Below, in pieces: positions 52,370 through 61,706 of a stretch of 64,000 bases of DNA; the stretch's first letter is position 1, and each line of letters starts with the position of its first letter. Made by a program: the position numbers and the translations under genes. This DNA is from Lachnospiraceae bacterium (GTDB lineage Bacteria; Bacillota; Clostridia; Lachnospirales; Lachnospiraceae). The DNA lies in contig CAJTDN010000007.1 in the NCBI GenBank assembly GCA_910574865.1, positions 62,001-126,000 on the forward strand, written 5' to 3'. The notes under the pieces are model-generated. The model was given only the letters and a program-made list of their open reading frames with translations. It ran no database searches and was not told the DNA's origin.

Positions 52370-53686
52370 ATGGATTTATTTGACTACATGAGGGAAACAA
52401 AGCAGGAGAAGGAGTCGCCGCTGGCGTCGCGGATGCGTCCGGAGACGCTCGAGGAGGTGGTGGGGCAGCAGCATATCATCGGGAAGGATAAGCTGCTCTA
52501 CCGCGCCATCAAGGCGGACAAGCTCGGCTCGATCATATTTTACGGCCCGCCGGGAACCGGCAAGACGACGCTGGCGAAGGTCATCGCCCATACGACCAGC
52601 GCCCGGTTTGAGCAGATTAACGCCACGGTGGCCGGCAAGAAGGACATGGAGGAAGTGGTGAAGTCCGCCAAGGACCTGCTCGGCATGTACCAGCAGAAAA
52701 CCATTCTCTTTATTGACGAAATCCACCGTTTCAACAAGGGGCAGCAGGACTACCTGCTCCCGTTCGTGGAGGACGGCACGATCACGCTGATCGGGGCGAC
52801 GACGGAAAATCCCTATTTCGAGGTAAACGGGGCGTTATTGTCACGTTCCAGCGTGTTCGAGCTGCACCCTTTGGAAAAGGAGGACGTAAAGAAACTCCTC
52901 GTGCGGGCTGTCCGTGACGAGAAAAAGGGCATGGGGAGCTTTCAGGCGGACATTAGTGGGGACGCGTTGGAGTTTTTGGCCGATATTTCCGGCGGCGATG
53001 CCAGGAACGCGTTAAATGCGGTCGAACTTGGCATATTGACGACGGAGCGGGGGTCGGACGGAATCATCCACATTACACGGGACGTGGCCTCGGAGTGTAT
53101 CCAGAAACGGGTCGTGCGCTATGACAAGACGGGCGATAACCATTATGACACGATATCGGCCTTCATCAAGAGCATGCGGGGGTCGGATCCGGACGCGGCG
53201 GTCTATTACCTGGCGAAAATGCTTTACGCGGGCGAGGACATCAAATTCATCGCCAGGCGCGTCATGATTTGCGCGGCCGAGGACGTGGGGTGCGCGGACC
53301 CGATGGCCTTGACGGTGGCGGTGGCCGCGGCCCAGGCCGTGGAGCGTGTCGGGATGCCGGAGTCGCAGATCATCCTATCCGAGGCGGTGTTGTACGTGGC
53401 CGGCGCGCCCAAGAGCAATTCGGCGGTAAACGCGATCGCGGCGGCCAACGAGTCCGTGAGGACGGTGAAGACGACGGTGCCCGCGCATTTGCAGGACGCG
53501 CATTACAAGGGGGCGCATAAATTAGGCCACGGGGTCGGGTACGAGTATGCGCACGATTTCCCGAATCATTTTTCCAGGCAGCAGTATTTGCCCGATGAAA
53601 TCAAAGAGGCCAGGTTCTATGAACCTGGCGACCTGGGATATGAAAAACAAATCAAGGAACACCTACAAAAGCTGAGAGAGCAGTGA
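52370..53686 (+). CDS. rarA: Replication-associated recombination protein A (MgsA/RarA AAA+ ATPase)
   Basis: A 438-residue AAA+ ATPase acting at stalled replication forks. Walker A FYGPPGTGKTTLA, Walker B ILFIDEIHRFNKGQQD, sensor 1 GATTENPYFEVN, arginine finger LLSRSSVFEL, and the C-terminal tetramerisation domain (GHGVGYEYAHDFP). Start chosen is the ATG (MDLFDYMRE) nine bases after AAGGAG; an in-frame ATG seven codons earlier has no good site. The last 24 bases overlap the end of the convergent DUF4364 gene. Confidence 0.94.
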   Translation: MDLFDYMRETKQEKESPLASRMRPETLEEVVGQQHIIGKDKLLYRAIKADKLGSIIFYGPPGTGKTTLAKVIAHTTSARFEQINATVAGKKDMEEVVKSAKDLLGMYQQKTILFIDEIHRFNKGQQDYLLPFVEDGTITLIGATTENPYFEVNGALLSRSSVFELHPLEKEDVKKLLVRAVRDEKKGMGSFQADISGDALEFLADISGGDARNALNAVELGILTTERGSDGIIHITRDVASECIQKRVVRYDKTGDNHYDTISAFIKSMRGSDPDAAVYYLAKMLYAGEDIKFIARRVMICAAEDVGCADPMALTVAVAAAQAVERVGMPESQIILSEAVLYVAGAPKSNSAVNAIAAANESVRTVKTTVPAHLQDAHYKGAHKLGHGVGYEYAHDFPNHFSRQQYLPDEIKEARFYEPGDLGYEKQIKEHLQKLREQ

Positions 53687-54175
53687 GGCGTAAATTTGCT
53701 GGCTCTTGTTCGTCCAGGAGGCGGAGATGGCCTTTGCCTCCGTCTCGGTGGGGACGACGAGCTTCAAGTCAACGAGGTTGACTCCGTCCTCCGTAATCTT
53801 GCAATGCACCTCGTATTCGTGGGTGGTGGTAAGGTAATAATCCGCCCGCACGGCGGCTTCCGACTTCAAGTCGTAGGATTTTTCACGCAGGAAATCATTC
53901 ACGTCCTTGCGGATGGCGGCGGAGAGGCTTGCGCGCAACACGGAAATGGTCTCGCCCCCATATTCCGTCAAGCTGTATAGCGTGCGACTGTGCGTGCGTT
54001 CAGCTTTTATCATTTTCAAATGAAGGAGTTCCGACAAGGCGTCCTGCAGCTTGAAATAGGTCGTGTAGCCCTTTTCCAGGAGAAATTCGGAAATCTGGGC
54101 GGTGGTCAATGGAAAATCCACCTTATCCAACATGTATAAAATGATTAACTTATATAAGGTGAGTGTCTCGATCAT
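53663..54175 (-). CDS. DUF4364 family protein (winged-helix-like)
   Basis: A 170-residue protein of the DUF4364 family common in Clostridia. The N-terminal half (TLYKLIILYMLDKVDFPLTT, QISEFLLEKGYTTYFKLQDA, SLTEYGGETI) looks like a winged helix DNA-binding domain; the C-terminal half is a beta-rich domain. A regulatory role is likely, no target known. GGAAAGGAG before the ATG. It overlaps the upstream radical SAM gene by 26 bases, so they share a message, and it overlaps rarA at the 3' end. Confidence 0.85.
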   Translation of the reverse strand: MIETLTLYKLIILYMLDKVDFPLTTAQISEFLLEKGYTTYFKLQDALSELLHLKMIKAERTHSRTLYSLTEYGGETISVLRASLSAAIRKDVNDFLREKSYDLKSEAAVRADYYLTTTHEYEVHCKITEDGVNLVDLKLVVPTETEAKAISASWTNKSQQIYASLLSQLL

Positions 54176-55139
54176 GGTACTCCTTTCCCGACGATTCATG
54201 GGGCCGTTCGGCGAAGCACGCGGCCTCCTTTCCCTGCCAGATGTCCTTTTCCTTCAAATGCCGGTGCAGGGCGTTTAACACGCCCCGCTTGTTCGTGCTC
54301 CAAAGCGGCGCGATTAGCAGGTCACTAGGTCCGTCCCCGGTCAGGCGGTGAATCGTGATGTCCGGGCGTAACCTGGCGATGCAGTCCCCGGCGAGTGACA
54401 CGTATTCGTCCAAGGTAGGAACCCGAAAGGGCTGTTCGTGATAAATGCCGGCGAGGTCGGTACCCGCCAGCACGTGCAAAAGCTGCAGCTTGACACCCTG
54501 GATGTCATGGCGGCTCAGGTAGTCGATGGTTTCGAGCATCATTTCCCTTGATTCGCCCGGAAGCGCGAGAATCGTGTGGACAATCACGTCGATGCGGCGC
54601 TTTCTCAGTTCGCGTACGGCACACTCGAAAACGGGCAAGTCATACCCGCGACGAATCCAGGCGGCGGTTCGTGGGTGGATGGTTTGTAAGCCGAGCTCCA
54701 CCCAGACCGGCTTGATTTTGTTCACGTGTTCAAGCAAGTCCAACACGTCTTCCCCCAGACAGTCCGGCCTCGTGGCAATGGAGAGGATGACGACGTCTGG
54801 ATCTAAGACCGCCTCCATGTAAATCCGCTCCAGTTCGTCCATGGGGGCATAAGTGTTGGTGAAGGCTTGGAAATACGCGATAAACAAGCGGACGGGTCGT
54901 TTTTCCCGCAAGGTTTTCTTTCCCGCCGCGAGCTGGGCGGCGACGGGAAGGGACGCGTCCCCGGCAAAGTCGCCGGAACCGCCCGCGCCACAGAAAATGC
55001 ACCCGCCGGTTCCAAGCGTCCCGTCCCGGTTTGGGCAGGTCATCCCGGCGTTTATCGTGACTTTGTAGACTTTTTCCCCATAGGCGCGTTTCAGGTCATA
55101 GTCCATGGAATGGTATCTTTTTTCACCCCAGGTAAGCAT
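54150..55139 (-). CDS. TIGR01212 family radical SAM protein (YhcC-like)
   Basis: A 329-residue radical SAM enzyme with the unusual cluster spacing of this family, CPNRDGTLGTGGCIFCGAGG, at residues 35-54. Other family segments are FIAYFQAFTNTYAP, ILSIATRPDCLGEDVL and WVELGLQTIHPRTA. The molecular function of YhcC proteins is not settled; links to tRNA modification have been suggested. AAAGGACAAG before the ATG; an ATG seven codons upstream is less likely. Co-transcribed with the DUF4364 gene. Confidence 0.9.
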   Translation of the reverse strand: MLTWGEKRYHSMDYDLKRAYGEKVYKVTINAGMTCPNRDGTLGTGGCIFCGAGGSGDFAGDASLPVAAQLAAGKKTLREKRPVRLFIAYFQAFTNTYAPMDELERIYMEAVLDPDVVILSIATRPDCLGEDVLDLLEHVNKIKPVWVELGLQTIHPRTAAWIRRGYDLPVFECAVRELRKRRIDVIVHTILALPGESREMMLETIDYLSRHDIQGVKLQLLHVLAGTDLAGIYHEQPFRVPTLDEYVSLAGDCIARLRPDITIHRLTGDGPSDLLIAPLWSTNKRGVLNALHRHLKEKDIWQGKEAACFAERPHESSGKEYHDRDTHLI

Positions 55140-55214
55140 GAGTCTTGTCCTTTCCGGCAAGTTGATGTTGGGGTCAAAAGGGATTTTGGCCCCATGATGC
55201 CCACGTCGGCGTTT

Positions 55215-56363
55215 CTAAATCAGTGCCTTCACGGCATTGCTGACGACTTCGGAGACGCGGGGGTCGAAAGCCTCCGGCAAAATGTGCTCTTCGCCTAGTT
55301 CCCCGTCCGGCACGAGCGAGGCGATGGCCTTGGCGGTGGCCAGCTTCATCTCCTCGGTAATCTGGGTGGCCCGCCCCTCCAACGCCCCGCGGAAAATGCC
55401 GGGGAAGGCGACCACGTTGTTCACCTGGTTGGGGAAGTCCGAGCGGCCGGTTCCGACGACCCTGGCCCCGGCGGATTTTGCCAGGTCGGGCATGATTTCC
55501 GGTACCGGGTTGGCCATGGCGAAAAGAATCGCGTCCTTGTTCATGGAAGCGACCATCTCGGGGGTCACGATGCCCGGCGCGGAAACCCCGACGAATATGT
55601 CCGCGCCCTTCATGGCATCAGAAAGCGTTCCCGTCCGGCCCTCGAGGTTCGTCACCCCGGCCATTTTTTCCTGCATCCAGTTTAGGTTCTTCGAGGATTT
55701 GCCGATGATTCCATTTATGTCGCACATGGTGACGTGGGCAAAACCGTAGGTAAGCAAAAGCTTCGTGATGGCGATGCCGGCCGAACCCGCGCCGTTCACG
55801 ACCACGCGGCAGTCCTCCTTGTCCTTTCCGACCACCTTGAGTGCGTTGATGATGCCCGCCAGCACGACGATGGCCGTGCCATGCTGGTCGTCGTGGAAGA
55901 CGGGGATGTCCAGAAGTCCTTTTAACCGTTCCTCTATTTCGAAACAGCGCGGGGCGGAAATGTCCTCCAAGTTGATGCCGCCAAAGGCCGGTGCGATATG
56001 TACGACGGTCTTGATGATTTCCTCGGTATCCTGCGTGTCCAGGCAAATCGGGACCGCATTGACCCCGCCGAATTCTTTAAAGAGGACGGCTTTCCCCTCC
56101 ATGACCGGCATCGCAGCTTTCGCCCCGATGTTGCCGAGCCCGAGGACGGCGCTCCCGTCGGAGACGACGGCAATCGTGTTGGCCTTGATGGTGTAGCGGT
56201 AGGCGGCCTCCGAATCCTTGGCGATGACCTTGCACGGCTCGGCCACGCCCGGCGTGTATGCGATGGCCAGGTCTTCGCGGGAATTTACGCGCGACTTGGC
56301 CACGGTTTCAATCTTTCCATTCCATGCCTCATGCATCTGTAACGCTTTCTCATTATTCGTCAT
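55215..56363 (-). CDS. NAD(P)-dependent malic enzyme
   Basis: A 382-residue short-form malic enzyme (oxaloacetate-decarboxylating), converting malate to pyruvate and CO2. Segments AYTPGVAEPCKVIA, DGSAVLGLGNIGAKAAMPV, PVFHDDQHGTAIVVLAGI and the Rossmann motif VVNGAGSAGIAITKLL are diagnostic. AAGAGG is 11 bases before the ATG. It has its own promoter on the minus strand. Cofactor preference cannot be read reliably. Confidence 0.94.
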   Translation of the reverse strand: MTNNEKALQMHEAWNGKIETVAKSRVNSREDLAIAYTPGVAEPCKVIAKDSEAAYRYTIKANTIAVVSDGSAVLGLGNIGAKAAMPVMEGKAVLFKEFGGVNAVPICLDTQDTEEIIKTVVHIAPAFGGINLEDISAPRCFEIEERLKGLLDIPVFHDDQHGTAIVVLAGIINALKVVGKDKEDCRVVVNGAGSAGIAITKLLLTYGFAHVTMCDINGIIGKSSKNLNWMQEKMAGVTNLEGRTGTLSDAMKGADIFVGVSAPGIVTPEMVASMNKDAILFAMANPVPEIMPDLAKSAGARVVGTGRSDFPNQVNNVVAFPGIFRGALEGRATQITEEMKLATAKAIASLVPDGELGEEHILPEAFDPRVSEVVSNAVKALI

Positions 56364-56476
56364 AGTTCCCATACCTCTTCTTATAAAATTCGTTTTCCAT
56401 GGCATGTGCCTTTACCATGACGCGCCTGCCATGATGTGGTGTCGGACACGACGCGTCCTTGTACTGACGCTCCTAT

Positions 56477-56505
56477 ATCATAGCACGCTTAAGTGTTCAA
56501 AGCAA
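56477..56505 (-). promoter_or_regulatory. Promoter of the malic enzyme gene
   Basis: On the minus strand TTGCTT, 17 bases, TATGAT, about 115 bases before the start. It is divergent from the rho promoter about 50 bases away. Confidence 0.6.
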
Positions 56506-56553
56506 GGCTTGAACAAGCCAGTTGAAAAAATTTTTGAAACCAAGAAAAAAAGC

Positions 56554-56582
56554 TTTGCATTTTTTGCGCGGTCGTGTATAAT
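56554..56582 (+). promoter_or_regulatory. Promoter of rho
   Basis: TTTGCA, 17 bases, perfect TATAAT, giving a leader of about 160 nt. Confidence 0.65.
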
Positions 56583-56589
56583 AGGGAAA

Positions 56590-56750
56590 GAAGTTATTTC
56601 ACTTGAAGTCGAATCAGACAATCAGACAATCAGACAAAATTGTCCCTCATTGTCCCCAAAACAAATTTTAAAGCTTTGTAGATATGTATTCTTTCAGGTT
56701 AAATAAACAAGGATGTCAAGTAAACATGGATAAAAGAAAGGAAGGAAAGC
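56590..56750 (+). promoter_or_regulatory. rho 5' leader with AATCAGAC triplet repeat
   Basis: Three perfect tandem copies of AATCAGAC (56612-56635) are followed by two TTGTCCC(C) blocks (56640-56656) that can pair with the GACAA junctions. The region is weakly structured otherwise and C-containing, compatible with a Rho loading or attenuation site as in the autoregulated E. coli rho leader; this is inference. Confidence 0.4.
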
Positions 56751-58223
56751 ATGACGAGAGAGAAGTATGAATCCTTGCCATTGATGACGTTGCGTGAGCT
56801 GGCAAAAGCAAGAAGGATGAGAGGAATCACCTCGTTGAAAAAGGGCGAGTTGATTGAAGCGATGCTCGCGCAGGACGAGAAGGACAAGCAGGCCGGGGCA
56901 TTTACGCAGGAAGAGGCCAACCGCATGAAGGAAGCGAAGAAAGAACAAGAGGCACAAGAAGAGGCGGAGGCTGCAAGGGATTTTGGCGACGTGAAAGAGA
57001 TGAAGGATCCCAAGTGGGCGAAGGACTCCAAGGACGCGAGAAGCGAGCCTGCCGAGAAACCGAAAAAGGACTTGACGGACATCGAGCAGCTTGACAGCGG
57101 AAAGACCGTGGACGGGATTTTGGAAGTCATGCCGGACGGGTTCGGGTTCATCCGAAGCGAGAATTATTTGCCTGGCGAGAGCGACGTGTACGTGGCACCT
57201 TCCCAGATTCGCCGTTTCGGCTTGAAGACCGGCGACATCCTGACGGGCAATACGAGAATCAAGACGCAGCAGGAGAAGTTCAGCGCGCTTTTGTACGTGA
57301 CGGCCATCAACGGGCTGGAGCCGTCCGTGGCGATGCAACGGCACAATTTCGAGGATTTGACGCCGATTTTCCCGAACCAGCGGCTGAAGCTGGAAGGGCC
57401 GAAAAGCAGCACGGCGATGCGCATCATGGACTTGCTTTCCCCGATTGGAAAAGGACAGCGTGGCATGATCGTGTCACCACCGAAGGCCGGGAAGACGACT
57501 CTTTTGAAGGAAGTGGCCTTGTCCATCCAGCGCAGCGAGCCAAACATGCACATATTGATTCTTTTAATTGACGAGCGTCCGGAGGAAGTGACCGACATCC
57601 GCGAGGCAATCGTCGGGGACAACGTGGAAGTGATTTATTCGACGTTCGACGAATTGCCGGAGCACCATAAGCGCGTGTCGGAGATGGTGATCGAGCGGGC
57701 GAAACGCCTGGTGGAGCACGGGAAGGAAGTCGTGATTTTGTTGGACAGCATCACGAGGCTGGCACGTGCCTACAACCTTACGGTTCCACCGTCAGGAAGG
57801 ACGCTTTCCGGCGGCCTTGACCCGATGGCCCTGCATATGCCGAAGCGTTTCTTCGGCGCCGCGCGCAACATGCGCGAGGGTGGCAGCCTCACGGTGCTGG
57901 CGACGGCGTTGGTGGACACCGGAAGCCGGATGGACGACGTGATTTATGAGGAATTCAAAGGAACCGGCAACATGGAACTGGTGCTTGACAGGAAACTCCA
58001 GGAGAAACGGGTGTTTCCGGCCATTGACATTCCAAAATCCGGTACCAGGAGGGAGGACCTGCTCCTTACCAGGGAGGAACAAGAGGCCGTGTACATCATT
58101 CACCGCGCGCTCAACGGCATGAAGGCGGACGAGGCGGTGGACAACCTTTTGAACATGTTTACCCGTACGAGGGATAACGCGGAATTGGCGCAAAAGGTCA
58201 TCAAACAAAAATTCATTGGATAA
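56751..58223 (+). CDS. rho: Transcription termination factor Rho
   Basis: A 490-residue hexameric RNA-dependent ATPase. N-terminal helical Rho-N domain (about 1-45, [22 protein letters not shown] style), a Glu/Lys-rich insert (about 45-105), cold-shock-like RNA-binding domain (about 115-190, [15 protein letters not shown]), then the ATPase: Walker [12 protein letters not shown], Walker [19 protein letters not shown]-loop region [13 protein letters not shown]. The charged insert is larger than in E. coli Rho, as common in high-GC or clostridial Rho. GAAAGGAAAGC before the ATG. Confidence 0.96.
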   Translation: MTREKYESLPLMTLRELAKARRMRGITSLKKGELIEAMLAQDEKDKQAGAFTQEEANRMKEAKKEQEAQEEAEAARDFGDVKEMKDPKWAKDSKDARSEPAEKPKKDLTDIEQLDSGKTVDGILEVMPDGFGFIRSENYLPGESDVYVAPSQIRRFGLKTGDILTGNTRIKTQQEKFSALLYVTAINGLEPSVAMQRHNFEDLTPIFPNQRLKLEGPKSSTAMRIMDLLSPIGKGQRGMIVSPPKAGKTTLLKEVALSIQRSEPNMHILILLIDERPEEVTDIREAIVGDNVEVIYSTFDELPEHHKRVSEMVIERAKRLVEHGKEVVILLDSITRLARAYNLTVPPSGRTLSGGLDPMALHMPKRFFGAARNMREGGSLTVLATALVDTGSRMDDVIYEEFKGTGNMELVLDRKLQEKRVFPAIDIPKSGTRREDLLLTREEQEAVYIIHRALNGMKADEAVDNLLNMFTRTRDNAELAQKVIKQKFIG

Positions 58224-58237
58224 TATGAAAAAATAAC

Positions 58238-58266
58238 TTGCAATTGAATTGCGGGTATGGTACAAT
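58238..58266 (+). promoter_or_regulatory. Promoter of rpmE
   Basis: TTGCAA, 17 bases, TACAAT, about 57 bases before rpmE. Confidence 0.7.
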
Positions 58267-58323
58267 GTCAACGTTGTTTGGCGATTATAGCGAAAGTCAG
58301 TTTAAAATAGAGAGGTGAAAATC

Positions 58324-58524
58324 ATGAGAGAAGGAATCCATCCAGAGTACCATCAGGCGACCGTGACCTGCAACTGCGGCAATACCTTCATGACGGGTTC
58401 TACGAACAAGAACATCCACGTAGAAATCTGTTCCAAGTGCCACCCGTTCTACACGGGCCAGCAGAAGGCCGCGCAGGCGCGTGGACGTGTTGACAAGTTC
58501 AACAAGAAATATGGTATGAAATAA
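58324..58524 (+). CDS. rpmE: 50S ribosomal protein L31 (zinc-binding form)
   Basis: A 66-residue L31. It has the C+ pattern, CNCGN near residue 16 and [10 protein letters not shown] near 37, which holds zinc. GAGAGGTG sets the ATG; an in-frame GTG within that site is not the start. Placement after rho matches many Firmicutes. It has its own promoter and a terminator. Confidence 0.96.
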   Translation: MREGIHPEYHQATVTCNCGNTFMTGSTNKNIHVEICSKCHPFYTGQQKAAQARGRVDKFNKKYGMK

Positions 58525-58536
58525 GAGTGGAATGTT

Positions 58537-58573
58537 ACAGGCTGGGGTGATGGCGCCTCAGCCTATTGTTTTT
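58537..58573 (+). terminator. Terminator after rpmE
   Basis: AGGCTGGGG pairs with CCTCAGCCT (one mismatch), followed by ATTGTTTTT. Confidence 0.75.
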
Positions 58574-58632
58574 GCCCCATGGAAGTCCGGCGCGGTTTTT
58601 CATGGCGGCATTATTTTATACGGGAGGGCGGC

Positions 58633-59595
58633 ATGAAATCATCAAATATCGGCGGGCAGGCGGTGCTGGAGGGCATCATGATGAAAAATGGTGACCGCTA
58701 TGCGGTGGCCGTAAGGCGCCCGGACAAGGAAATCGAGGTCAGCGTGGAAGACTACCATGGCGTCGCCTCGTGGGGCAAAGTGAAGAAAATCCCATTTATA
58801 CGAGGGATTTTTAATTTTGTGGATTCACTTGTCCTGGGCATGAAGACCATTACCTATTCGGCAAGCTTTTATGAGGACGAAGAAGGCGAGGGCGAAAAGA
58901 AGAAGGAGATGACGAATCAGGAACTTTTAAAAGAGGAAAAGAAGGAGAAACTCGTCATGGGCCTGACGATGGCGTTTTCCGTCGTGCTGGCAATCGCCGT
59001 CTTCATGGTGCTACCTTATTATATGAGCGGCTTCCTCCGGCGGTTCACGCAGTCGCGGATGATTTTGACCGTGTGCGAAGGAATCATCCGGGTGCTCATT
59101 TTCCTCGCGTACATTTTGCTCGTGTCGCGGATGGAGGACATCCAGAGGACGTTCATGTACCATGGGGCGGAGCACAAATGCATCAACTGTATCGAACACG
59201 GACTGGAGTTGAACGTGGAAAACGTCCGTGCAAGCTCCCGCCGGCATAAGCGGTGCGGGACGAGCTTCTTGTTTTTCGTCATGGTCGTCAGCATCGTTTT
59301 CGCCTTTTTCATTACCACCGAGTCGCCCGTTTTGCGGGTGGCGCTTCGAATCGCGCTCCTGCCGCTGATTGCCGGCGTTTCTTATGAAATCATCCGCCTT
59401 GCGGGAAATAGTGAGAACCCGGTCGTCAACGCGCTGAGCAGGCCGGGGCTTTTGATTCAGAATTTGACGACAAAGGAGCCGGACGACGGCATGATCGAGG
59501 TCGCCATCCGTGCCGTGGAGGCCGTGTTTGACTGGAGGAATTATATTAATGAGAACTTCGGCACGGGCGGCATTGAAAGCGGGGTGACACCATGA
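58633..59595 (+). CDS. DUF1385 family membrane protein
   Basis: A 320-residue protein of the DUF1385 family (YqhQ-like). It opens with the conserved SSNIGGQAVLEGIMMKNGDR and has PFIRGIFNFVDSLVLGMKT, a Lys/Glu-rich loop, three or four membrane helices (about 115-140, 155-175, 210-235, 240-260), and YHGAEHKCINCIEHG, a strongly conserved His/Cys motif that may bind metal. Function is unknown; it nearly always precedes prmC-prfA in clostridia, as here. GGGAGG precedes the ATG; its stop overlaps prmC. Confidence 0.93.
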   Translation: MKSSNIGGQAVLEGIMMKNGDRYAVAVRRPDKEIEVSVEDYHGVASWGKVKKIPFIRGIFNFVDSLVLGMKTITYSASFYEDEEGEGEKKKEMTNQELLKEEKKEKLVMGLTMAFSVVLAIAVFMVLPYYMSGFLRRFTQSRMILTVCEGIIRVLIFLAYILLVSRMEDIQRTFMYHGAEHKCINCIEHGLELNVENVRASSRRHKRCGTSFLFFVMVVSIVFAFFITTESPVLRVALRIALLPLIAGVSYEIIRLAGNSENPVVNALSRPGLLIQNLTTKEPDDGMIEVAIRAVEAVFDWRNYINENFGTGGIESGVTP

Positions 59596-60497
59596 GGATG
59601 GACGAGGCATACATGCTTGGAAGGCGGAAATTGGAAGAGGCGGACGTGGGCGAGGCGCAGTTGGACGCATGGTATTTGCTGGAACACGCGACAAGGATGT
59701 CGCGGGCCGACTATTTCAAGGAACCGAAGAAAGAATTGACGAAAGAACAAGAATTGAGATATTTCCTATATATAGAGAAGCGTGCACAGAGAATCCCGTT
59801 GCAGCATATCACCGGGGAGCAGGCGTTCATGGGACTTCCTTTCCTGGTCAACGAATTTGTACTGATTCCGCGCCAGGACACGGAAATCCTCGCAGAAATC
59901 GCGCTTGGGCTTTTAAAGTCCCTCTCCAGGGAACGCCAAAAGGACGTGACGGGGGGTGAACCGGCGGCAAGTCCTTTGCGTATATTGGATATGTGCACCG
60001 GGTCGGGGTGCATCTTGCTAAGCCTCATGCATTATATGAAGCAGGACTCCTGCCTTGCCCTGGAGGGGGTCGGGGCGGACGTTTCCGACGAGGCGCTTCA
60101 AGTTGCGAGGGAAAACGCGGAAAGGCTGGAACTGGAAGCCACATGGGTTCATGGCGACTTGTTTTCCAAAGTGGAGGGGCGATTCCAGGTCATCGTTTCC
60201 AATCCCCCATACGTCAGGACCAAGGAGCTGGATCAGTTGCAGGCGGAGGTACGCTTCTACGATCCGCGCATCGCGCTGGATGGAAAAGAGGATGGATTGC
60301 ACTATTTCAGGCGAATCGTGGAAGGGTGCAAGACGCACTTGGAGCCGGGCGGGCATCTGCTTTTTGAAATCGGATACGACCAGGCAAAAGACGTGACCAA
60401 GTTGATGCAGGAAGCCGGATTTTCTAAAATAAAGGTAAAAAAAGATTTGACGGGGCTTGACCGGGTGGTGAGCGGCGTGTATGATAGATGCGCGTAA
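59592..60497 (+). CDS. prmC: Release factor glutamine methyltransferase
   Basis: A 301-residue SAM-dependent enzyme that N5-methylates the Gln of the GGQ motif in release factors. N-terminal helical domain, PLQHITGEQAFMGL, SAM motif ILDMCTGSGCILLSL (about 130-144) and catalytic VSNPPYV near residue 207. A four-base overlap with the DUF1385 gene couples them, and prfA, its substrate's gene, follows. Confidence 0.95.
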   Translation: MRMDEAYMLGRRKLEEADVGEAQLDAWYLLEHATRMSRADYFKEPKKELTKEQELRYFLYIEKRAQRIPLQHITGEQAFMGLPFLVNEFVLIPRQDTEILAEIALGLLKSLSRERQKDVTGGEPAASPLRILDMCTGSGCILLSLMHYMKQDSCLALEGVGADVSDEALQVARENAERLELEATWVHGDLFSKVEGRFQVIVSNPPYVRTKELDQLQAEVRFYDPRIALDGKEDGLHYFRRIVEGCKTHLEPGGHLLFEIGYDQAKDVTKLMQEAGFSKIKVKKDLTGLDRVVSGVYDRCA

Positions 60498-60571
60498 GGC
60501 GGCTTGGGGCGGTTCTGGCGCACGATACGCGTGCCACGCATGTACAAGGTGGATAGAAAGGAAAAAGCGTG

Positions 60572-61645
60572 ATGTTTGACAAATTGGAGGATTTGTTAAT
60601 CCGATACGAGGAAGTGATGGGGGAACTGCAGGAGCCGGACGTTGCAAATGACGCGCGGCGTTTCCGCGGCCTGATGAAAGAGCAGAGCGACCTTGCCCCC
60701 ATCGTGGAGACGTTCAAGAAATACAAACAATGCAGGCAGAACATCGAGGACGGGCTTATGCTCTTGGAAGAGGAGTCCGACGAGGAGATGCGGGAATTGG
60801 CAAAGGAGGAAATCAGTGAATCCAGGGAACAAGTCGAGACGCTGGAGCGGGAATTGAAAATACTCCTCCTGCCCAAGGATCCGAACGATGAAAAGAATGT
60901 CATTTTGGAAATCCGGGCCGGGGCGGGCGGCGACGAGGCGGCTTTGTTTGCCGCGGAGGTTTACCGTATGTACGCGCATTACGCGGAAGGGCGCCGTTGG
61001 CGGATGGAGATGATTTCCGTCAATGAGAACGGGATTGGCGGCTTCAAGGAGTGCGTGTGCATGATTACCGGACAAGGGGCATATTCCCGCTTGAAGTACG
61101 AAAGCGGCGTGCACCGCGTGCAACGCGTGCCGGAGACCGAGAGCGGCGGGCGCATCCACACGTCCACGATTACCGTGGCCATCATGCCGGAGGCGGAGGA
61201 AGTGGACGTGGAACTGGACATGAACGACTGCAAGTTCGACGTGTTCCGCGCCTCGGGAAACGGCGGCCAGTGCGTCAACACGACGGACTCGGCGGTACGG
61301 TTGACCCATGTCCCGACCGGAATCGTCATTTCCTGCCAGGATGAAAAGTCCCAGTTGAAAAATAAGGATAAGGCCTTGAAGGTGTTGCGGGCAAGGCTGT
61401 ACGAGATGGAGTTGGCAAAGCAGCACGACGCGGAAGCGCAGGCGCGCAAGAGCCAGGTGGGAACAGGGGATCGTTCGGAGAAGATCCGCACCTACAATTT
61501 CCCACAGGGACGCGTGACGGACCATCGCATCAAGCTGACGCTGCACAAGCTGGACACCATTTTGGACGGGGCGCTTGACGAGGTCATCGACAGCCTTATC
61601 GCGGCGGACCAGGCAGAACGGCTGGCACGGATGAACGGGGCGTGA
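60572..61645 (+). CDS. prfA: Peptide chain release factor 1
   Basis: A 357-residue RF1 that ends translation at UAA and UAG. The GGQ loop is [13 protein letters not shown]; the stop-codon recognition tripeptide is PET within [11 protein letters not shown], of the RF1 PxT kind rather than the RF2 SPF kind. AGAAAGGAAAAAGC precedes a GTG directly followed by ATG; either may be used, and ATG is chosen. Encoded just after its methylase. Confidence 0.96.
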   Translation: MFDKLEDLLIRYEEVMGELQEPDVANDARRFRGLMKEQSDLAPIVETFKKYKQCRQNIEDGLMLLEEESDEEMRELAKEEISESREQVETLERELKILLLPKDPNDEKNVILEIRAGAGGDEAALFAAEVYRMYAHYAEGRRWRMEMISVNENGIGGFKECVCMITGQGAYSRLKYESGVHRVQRVPETESGGRIHTSTITVAIMPEAEEVDVELDMNDCKFDVFRASGNGGQCVNTTDSAVRLTHVPTGIVISCQDEKSQLKNKDKALKVLRARLYEMELAKQHDAEAQARKSQVGTGDRSEKIRTYNFPQGRVTDHRIKLTLHKLDTILDGALDEVIDSLIAADQAERLARMNGA

Positions 61646-61706
61646 GGGACGGCGCGGCAGGAAAAGGGAATGAGAAGAGGAACGGGTCGAAAAAGCTTAG
61701 GAAAGA

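Noticed and set aside
56612-56635. AATCAGAC repeats as a CRISPR-like array
   Set aside because: Units are 8 bases and directly adjacent without spacers; no cas genes are present.
61255-61285. GGQC instead of GGQH in release factor 1 as an anomaly
   Set aside because: The catalytic GGQ is intact, and I believe Cys at the next position occurs in other clostridial RF1 proteins; not unusual enough to report.
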